DNA of 11,000 nucleotides, taken from JAIPEI01 sp041685835. GTDB lineage: Bacteria > Desulfobacterota > DSM-4660 > Desulfatiglandales > HGW-15. Location: assembly GCA_041685835.1 (NCBI GenBank), contig JAWLEX010000104.1, forward strand, positions 1-11,000. Reading direction: 5' to 3'. The notes under the pieces are model-generated. The model did no database searches. It was not told the origin of the DNA and worked only from the letters and a program-made list of their open reading frames with translations. Positions 7,723 through 11,000 of this stretch are shown piece by piece. Within the stretch, counting starts at the first letter, position 1, and the number at the start of each line of letters is the position of its first letter. The position numbers and the translations under genes were made by a program.

Positions 7723-8943
7723 CTATTTCTCTTTCACGTCGCCGGTGGCAGCGCCGTGCAGTTTGACCTCGACCTTTTCGTCAAGGCCCTGATAATACTC
7801 CTGTAGTATGGCCACGACCTCTGGACGGGAGAACTCCGCGGGCATATCGCCGCCCTCGGAGAGCGTCTTCCGGACAACCGTGCCGGACAGGAGAAGCCGG
7901 TCGTCCTTGCCGTGGGGGCAGGTCTTCATGGAGGCCATGCCCCCGCACTTGTAACAGTGGAAGGTCCAATCGATGTTGAGGTTTTCGCACTTGAGCGAAC
8001 CCTCGGGAATCTCATCGAAGATCTTCTGCGCGTCAAAGGGGCCGTAATAATCACCCACGCCCGCATGGTCACGCCCGATGATCATGTGGCTGCAGCCGTA
8101 GTTCTGCCTGAAGGTTGCGTGAAGCAGGGCCTCCCTGGGTCCTGCATAGCGCATCTCCATGGGGTACCCGCCCTGGACCACCGTGTCCTTTACAAAGTAG
8201 TTGTCCACCAGGGCCTGGATGGCGCGGACGCGCACATCGGCCGGAATATCGCCGGCCTTGAGCTTACCCACCAGCTGATGGATGTAAACGCCGTCCATGA
8301 CCTCGACTGCGATCTTCGCCAGGAACTCGTGGGACCTGTGCATGGGATTGCGGAGCTGAAGCGCCGCGACCCGTTTCCAGCCCTTGTCGTCGAAAATCTT
8401 GCGGGACTCGGCGGGACGGTGGTAGATTCCTTTGAACCTTTCAGGGTAGTAGCTCTCGCTGATGACCTTGACAGGGCCGGCCAGATTGTACTTGGCCTGG
8501 GCCATGAGATTTGCCACGCCGGGATGCTCGGTGTCAGTGGTGCCGAACACCTTCTTGCACTCGTGTTCCTTGTCGATGGTGTACTTTTCCGCCACCTTCA
8601 TAGTGGCGATGATCGTCCCGGTCTCTTCATCCTTCAGGGCCACCTCGTCCCCTTCCTTCACGTCCTCGTCATTCGTGGAGAAAGTGATGGGAATCGGCCA
8701 GAACGTGCCGTCCGCCATGAGGAACTTGTCGCATACACCCTGCCAGTCGGCCTTTCCCATGAAACCGGTAAGCGGGGTAAATGCACCGATGCCCAGCATT
8801 ATCAGATCAGATGTTTCACGTGACGTGGAAGTTAACTGCTTGAGAGACTTGGCCTTTTCCTCTTCCGCCTTGAGGGCGTCGCCCTCGAGCAGCAGGGGCA
8901 TCAGTCTTTCTTCTTTTCCGTGTGGGGGAACAAGCTTTGACAT
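7723..8943 (-). CDS. sat: Sat, dissimilatory ATP sulfurylase
   Basis: Sulfate adenylyltransferase: makes APS and pyrophosphate from ATP and sulfate, the first step of sulfate reduction, in the cytoplasm. The 406-residue protein has the length of the homo-oligomeric Sat of sulfate reducers and no APS kinase domain. Visible: the N-terminal PUA-like region with IGAFTPLTGFM (52-62); the nucleotide-binding QLRNPMHRSHE motif (196-206, NPxHxxHE class); the GRDHAGVGDYYGP motif (290-302); and four cysteines (C319, C330, C333, C342) matching the zinc site seen in Desulfovibrio-type enzymes. The start is ATG with AAGGAGG 7 nt upstream; the stop is TAG. It is the first gene of the minus-strand cluster, with a candidate Rex-controlled promoter upstream. 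No oddities seen. Confidence 0.98.
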   Translation of the reverse strand: MSKLVPPHGKEERLMPLLLEGDALKAEEEKAKSLKQLTSTSRETSDLIMLGIGAFTPLTGFMGKADWQGVCDKFLMADGTFWPIPITFSTNDEDVKEGDEVALKDEETGTIIATMKVAEKYTIDKEHECKKVFGTTDTEHPGVANLMAQAKYNLAGPVKVISESYYPERFKGIYHRPAESRKIFDDKGWKRVAALQLRNPMHRSHEFLAKIAVEVMDGVYIHQLVGKLKAGDIPADVRVRAIQALVDNYFVKDTVVQGGYPMEMRYAGPREALLHATFRQNYGCSHMIIGRDHAGVGDYYGPFDAQKIFDEIPEGSLKCENLNIDWTFHCYKCGGMASMKTCPHGKDDRLLLSGTVVRKTLSEGGDMPAEFSRPEVVAILQEYYQGLDEKVEVKLHGAATGDVKEK

Positions 8944-8998
8944 GTACGATCCTCCTTTTGATTTTCAGTCGCATTTATGGCGCAATAGTGCCAATACC

Positions 8999-9028
8999 AA
9001 TATATGATTACGTTTTCTGTATTGTGCA
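8999..9028 (-). promoter_or_regulatory. Candidate sat promoter
   Basis: On the minus strand, TGCACA (9028-9023) and TATATT (9004-8999) are 18 nt apart and resemble -35 and -10 boxes. This would start transcription about 50 bases before the sat ATG. The -35 box lies inside the Rex-like palindrome at 9022-9039, a layout expected for a repressor. The hexamers match only moderately, so the call is tentative. Confidence 0.4.
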
Positions 9029-9039
9029 TTTTGGAACAA
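9022..9039. promoter_or_regulatory. Rex-like operator upstream of sat
   Basis: The 18-bp TTGTGCATTTTGGAACAA has TTGT and ACAA ends at exactly the spacing of the Rex consensus (TTGTGAA-N4-TTCACAA), with one half-site nearly ideal (TTGTGCA). Rex is a redox-sensing NADH/NAD+ repressor, and control of sat by Rex has been reported in Desulfovibrio. The central positions are not symmetric (5 of 9 pairs match), so binding is inferred. Confidence 0.45.
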
Positions 9040-9223
9040 GCTCCTTTATATCGAAAAGGCATGGACTGTCAAGGAAAATTGATCATCAAAAACCCCGGAC
9101 CGGCAGTTCACCCCCACCCCGGATATCCGAAAGGGGCAAAGCAGAAGGTGGCAAGGTCAAGCTATTGGAATAATTATATATGTTGCCATAAATCCGCATC
9201 ATAGCACTGATCCACCGCCCACA
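9040..9223. other. Noncoding stretch between the sat promoter and the MBL remnant
   Basis: I see no gene here. It holds a perfect 10-bp palindrome (CGGATATCCG, 9120-9129) and C-rich runs around 9092-9120. On the minus strand a GGGG stretch leads into a run of five T at about 9093-9089, but the stem is poor. A HHSTD-like peptide in frame with the MBL remnant (9197-9211) could be a worn trace of its metal-binding motif, which is speculative. Confidence 0.4.
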
Positions 9224-9550
9224 GGGCCATGAACCCTTGATGTCCTTGAGGAGGGCCTTGAGCAGGCCTATGGACACTGGATCCGAGTCGCCCCCGAAAA
9301 AACGGCTCTCCTGGAATGGCGGATTGACGACGGCGGCACGCGCATGCTAGGAAACCTCGGTGTGCGGGCCCAACGCGTGCCGCACACCAAGGACAGCCTC
9401 GCCTATCGAATCGAGGTCTCCAACGGCCGGGCTGTAAGTCTGCTCCACTTCTATCCCGAGGTGCTTGCCGTGGACATTGCCGCTCGATGCCGCAGGGCAT
9501 TCAAGGGTGATCTCATCCTGGGCCGCGACCTTCCGGCGGTCCGTATATGA
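9224..9550 (+). pseudogene. Degenerate metallo-beta-lactamase-fold hydrolase remnant
   Basis: This frame resembles the C-terminal part of an MBL-fold hydrolase of the ribonuclease Z-like type. After a GP dipeptide and an in-frame TGA (9230-9232), it reads on through a YGHW segment (9269-9280) and an HTKDSLAYRIE segment (about 9386-9418), which matches the strand before the usual VYSGDT motif. It then jumps at about 9429-9440 to LLHFYPE and a tail ending GRDLPAVRI, typical of the family's last strand. Missing are the N-terminal HxHxDH metal site and the SGDT-to-TH segment, so no active enzyme is possible. A short ORF could start at ATG 9344, but it lacks a ribosome site. Seen: the motifs and stop. 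Inferred: that an ancestral gene of full length lost about 60-70 internal codons and its 5' part. Confidence 0.7.
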
Positions 9551-9695
9551 GCCGGAACACCGTTTTGGCGCTCGATCCCGGTTGGTTATTGATCCGGCAC
9601 GTCGGGGCTGTGCCCTGCGACTGATGAGAGTGAGCCCGGTCGGCCTGTAATTATCCTTCAACGTAGTTTAATCACGGGAGAATATCCAAACAAAC
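9551..9695. other. Upstream region of the molybdopterin-binding gene
   Basis: No coding feature is recognised. A GGGAG ribosome-site-like motif (9676-9680) precedes the ATG at 9696, but at an unusually long 15 nt. No clear -35/-10 pair is seen. Confidence 0.35.
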
Positions 9696-10742
9696 ATGGC
9701 TACCAAGCACAAGTCGTCTGCCACCATGATCACTGTGGACGAGGCCGTTGGAAAGGTCCTCGCCCATGACATCACCGAGATTCGCCCGGGTCAGTTCAAG
9801 GGGCCGGCATTTAAAAAGGGCCAGGTAATCGGACAGGAGGATGTGGAGCACCTGAGAAGACTCGGCAAGGAGCACCTGTACGTGCTCGAACTGGCCGACG
9901 GGGATGTCCACGAGGATGAGGCGGCTTTACGTCTCGCAGAAGCGCTCTCCGGTCCGGGGATACGTTTCAACGACCGGCCGGCCGAAGGGAAAATAGCCCT
10001 CCTGGCCTCCCACCGCGGACTGCTCAAGGTGAACGTGGAGGCCCTCACCCATTTCAACCTGGTACCGGATGTCACATGCTCCTCAAGGCACACGAACACG
10101 GTTGTCGAGGAAGGGGCCACTGTAGCAGCTACAAGAGCAATCCCCTTGATCATCGATTCCGGTCTGGTGGACAGGGCCGCCCGCATTGCGCGTGAGAGCG
10201 GAGGGATTTTTTCGGTCCTGGAAACGAGACGGCCCGACACCGGCCTCGTAATCACGGGCAACGAGGTCTATTCAGGTCGCATCGATGACAAGTTCGCGCC
10301 CATCCTGAAGAAAAAGACAGGCGAGTTCGGGTGCCGTCTTATGGACATAAAATTCGTGCCTGATAATCAGTCGCGCATATCCGAAGCGGTAAAGGAGTTC
10401 GTGGAGGCAGGAGCAGGCCTTGTCATAGTGGCCGGCGGCATGAGCGTGGACCCTGACGACGTGAGCCGGCTCGGCATTGCCGAGGCCGGGGCCGAGGATA
10501 TGGTCTACGGCACGCCCGTCCTCCCGGGGGCCATGTTACTATACGGCCGTATCGGGCAGGTCCCGGTCCTTGGGGTGCCGGCATGCGTGCTCTTCTATAA
10601 GGCCACTGTCCTGGACCTCATTCTGCCGCGTGTCCTTGCCGGGGAGGCGATTACCCGTCAAGACCTTGCGGCCATGGCCCACGGGGGTCTCTGCCTGAAC
10701 TGCGAATCCTGCCGTTATCCGATCTGCCCGTTCGGAAAGTAG
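9696..10742 (+). CDS. Molybdopterin-binding (MoeA/MoCF-like) protein with Cys-rich tail
   Basis: A 348-residue cytoplasmic protein with a MoaB/Mog (MoCF_biosynth) type domain at about 180-312: TGNEVYSGR at 187-195, AGGMSVDPDD at 246-255, GTPVLPGAMLLYG at 272-284 and GVPACVLFYKA at 293-303. The N-terminal part (about 11-110) starts with ITVDEAVGKVLAHDIT, like the beginning of MoeA, but the protein is shorter than MoeA (about 400) and lacks its domain IV. The last 16 residues hold C333, C336, C339 and C344, which could bind a metal or Fe-S cluster. Binding of molybdopterin or a related cofactor is inferred from the fold; the exact step is unknown. Start: ATG 9696 has a distant GGGAG; ATG 9726 (residue 11) is an alternative that fits the family start. 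It is divergent from sat and stands alone here. Confidence 0.85.
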   Translation: MATKHKSSATMITVDEAVGKVLAHDITEIRPGQFKGPAFKKGQVIGQEDVEHLRRLGKEHLYVLELADGDVHEDEAALRLAEALSGPGIRFNDRPAEGKIALLASHRGLLKVNVEALTHFNLVPDVTCSSRHTNTVVEEGATVAATRAIPLIIDSGLVDRAARIARESGGIFSVLETRRPDTGLVITGNEVYSGRIDDKFAPILKKKTGEFGCRLMDIKFVPDNQSRISEAVKEFVEAGAGLVIVAGGMSVDPDDVSRLGIAEAGAEDMVYGTPVLPGAMLLYGRIGQVPVLGVPACVLFYKATVLDLILPRVLAGEAITRQDLAAMAHGGLCLNCESCRYPICPFGK

Positions 10743-11000
10743 AAGGGGAAATTCCGTGGTTAGTGACTTACTCCTGAAAAGCTGTCAGAAAAAACAAGAA
10801 GTGTTGATGTTAGTATAATCGAAATCGGGATCGGGATCGAAATCGGGATCGAAAGAGAATAAAATGATACTTGACACGAAAAGCTTGATGTCTACCTCTG
10901 TGTGAAGGAAGACTCCGGGGTCTATGGATTGGAGGAAATCGATTTCGATCCCGATAGCGATTTCGATCCCGAAGAAACCAAACTAAACGCTTATTCTTAG
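10743..11000. other. Noncoding right end
   Basis: No supported gene. Apart from the inverted repeat clusters, I see no clear intrinsic terminator for the molybdopterin-binding gene. If the two repeat clusters paired in RNA they would form a long stem, but no T-run follows. Confidence 0.5.
10818..10972. repeat. Inverted pair of TTTCGATCCCGAT repeat clusters
   Basis: Two clusters face each other. At 10818-10854 the unit is read as ATCGGGATCGAAA, about two to three overlapping copies. At 10938-10972 it is read as TTTCGATCCCGA(T), two copies. The arms are perfectly complementary over at least 13 nt and enclose about 83 bases with no recognisable gene. Such GATCGGGATCGAAA-type intergenic repeats are familiar from several Desulfobacterota genomes. 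The function is unknown. Confidence 0.75.

Noticed and set aside
7912..8823. A 303-codon open frame on the plus strand opposite sat
   Set aside because: Antisense to a well-conserved gene, no ribosome site and no family resemblance; explained by codon bias of sat.
9174..9500. A 108-codon minus-strand frame opposite the MBL remnant
   Set aside because: It is Arg/Pro-rich, lacks a ribosome site and is opposite a frame with clear family motifs.
10804..10819. TTGATG and TATAAT near the repeat cluster as a plus-strand promoter
   Set aside because: The two hexamers are only 4 nt apart, far too close, and no gene follows within the window.
10818..10972. The repeats as a CRISPR array
   Set aside because: The units are about 13 nt, overlap each other, lie in opposite orientations and have no regular unique spacers.

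Overview
The window carries the central cytoplasmic pathway of dissimilatory sulfate reduction. All its genes lie on the minus strand, in the transcriptional order sat, aprB, aprA, qmoA, qmoB, qmoC (from about 8943 down to 231). With the moderately high GC content and the form of the proteins (heterodimeric sulfate-reducer-type AprBA, homo-oligomeric-type ATP sulfurylase with a four-cysteine zinc motif, QmoABC), this points to a sulfate-reducing bacterium of the Desulfobacterota (former Deltaproteobacteria). I cannot name genus or species from the sequence alone.

Layout from left to right: 1-230 is the region downstream of qmoC and holds a strong minus-strand intrinsic terminator (146-193). 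Then come qmoC (231-1391), qmoB (1497-3719) and qmoA (3725-4987). A 239-base gap (4988-5226) holds a second strong minus-strand terminator that closes the apr transcript, followed by a possible qmo promoter. aprA (5227-7110) and aprB (7128-7562) are 17 bases apart. A 160-base gap with a hairpin and a palindrome separates aprB from sat (7723-8943). Upstream of sat lies a candidate promoter with an 18-bp Rex-like operator (9022-9039). The stretch from 9040 to 9695 has no intact gene; it holds a shrunken metallo-beta-lactamase-fold pseudogene (about 9224-9550). On the plus strand, 9696-10742 encodes a molybdopterin-binding (MoeA/MoCF-like) protein with a C-terminal four-cysteine motif. The right end (10743-11000) is noncoding and holds a pair of inverted clusters of a 13-nt repeat.

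How the genes work together: Sat activates sulfate to adenosine 5'-phosphosulfate (APS), AprBA reduces APS to sulfite and AMP, and the membrane-bound QmoABC complex is thought to carry electrons from menaquinol to AprBA. Dissimilatory sulfite reductase (Dsr) is not in this window. The molybdopterin-binding gene is divergent from the cluster and has no demonstrated link to it.

Nothing here is a clearly new biological system. The points most worth a second look are the Rex-like site at sat, the terminator and promoter boundary that splits apr from qmo, the deleted metallo-beta-lactamase remnant, and the Cys-rich tail on the MoeA-like protein.
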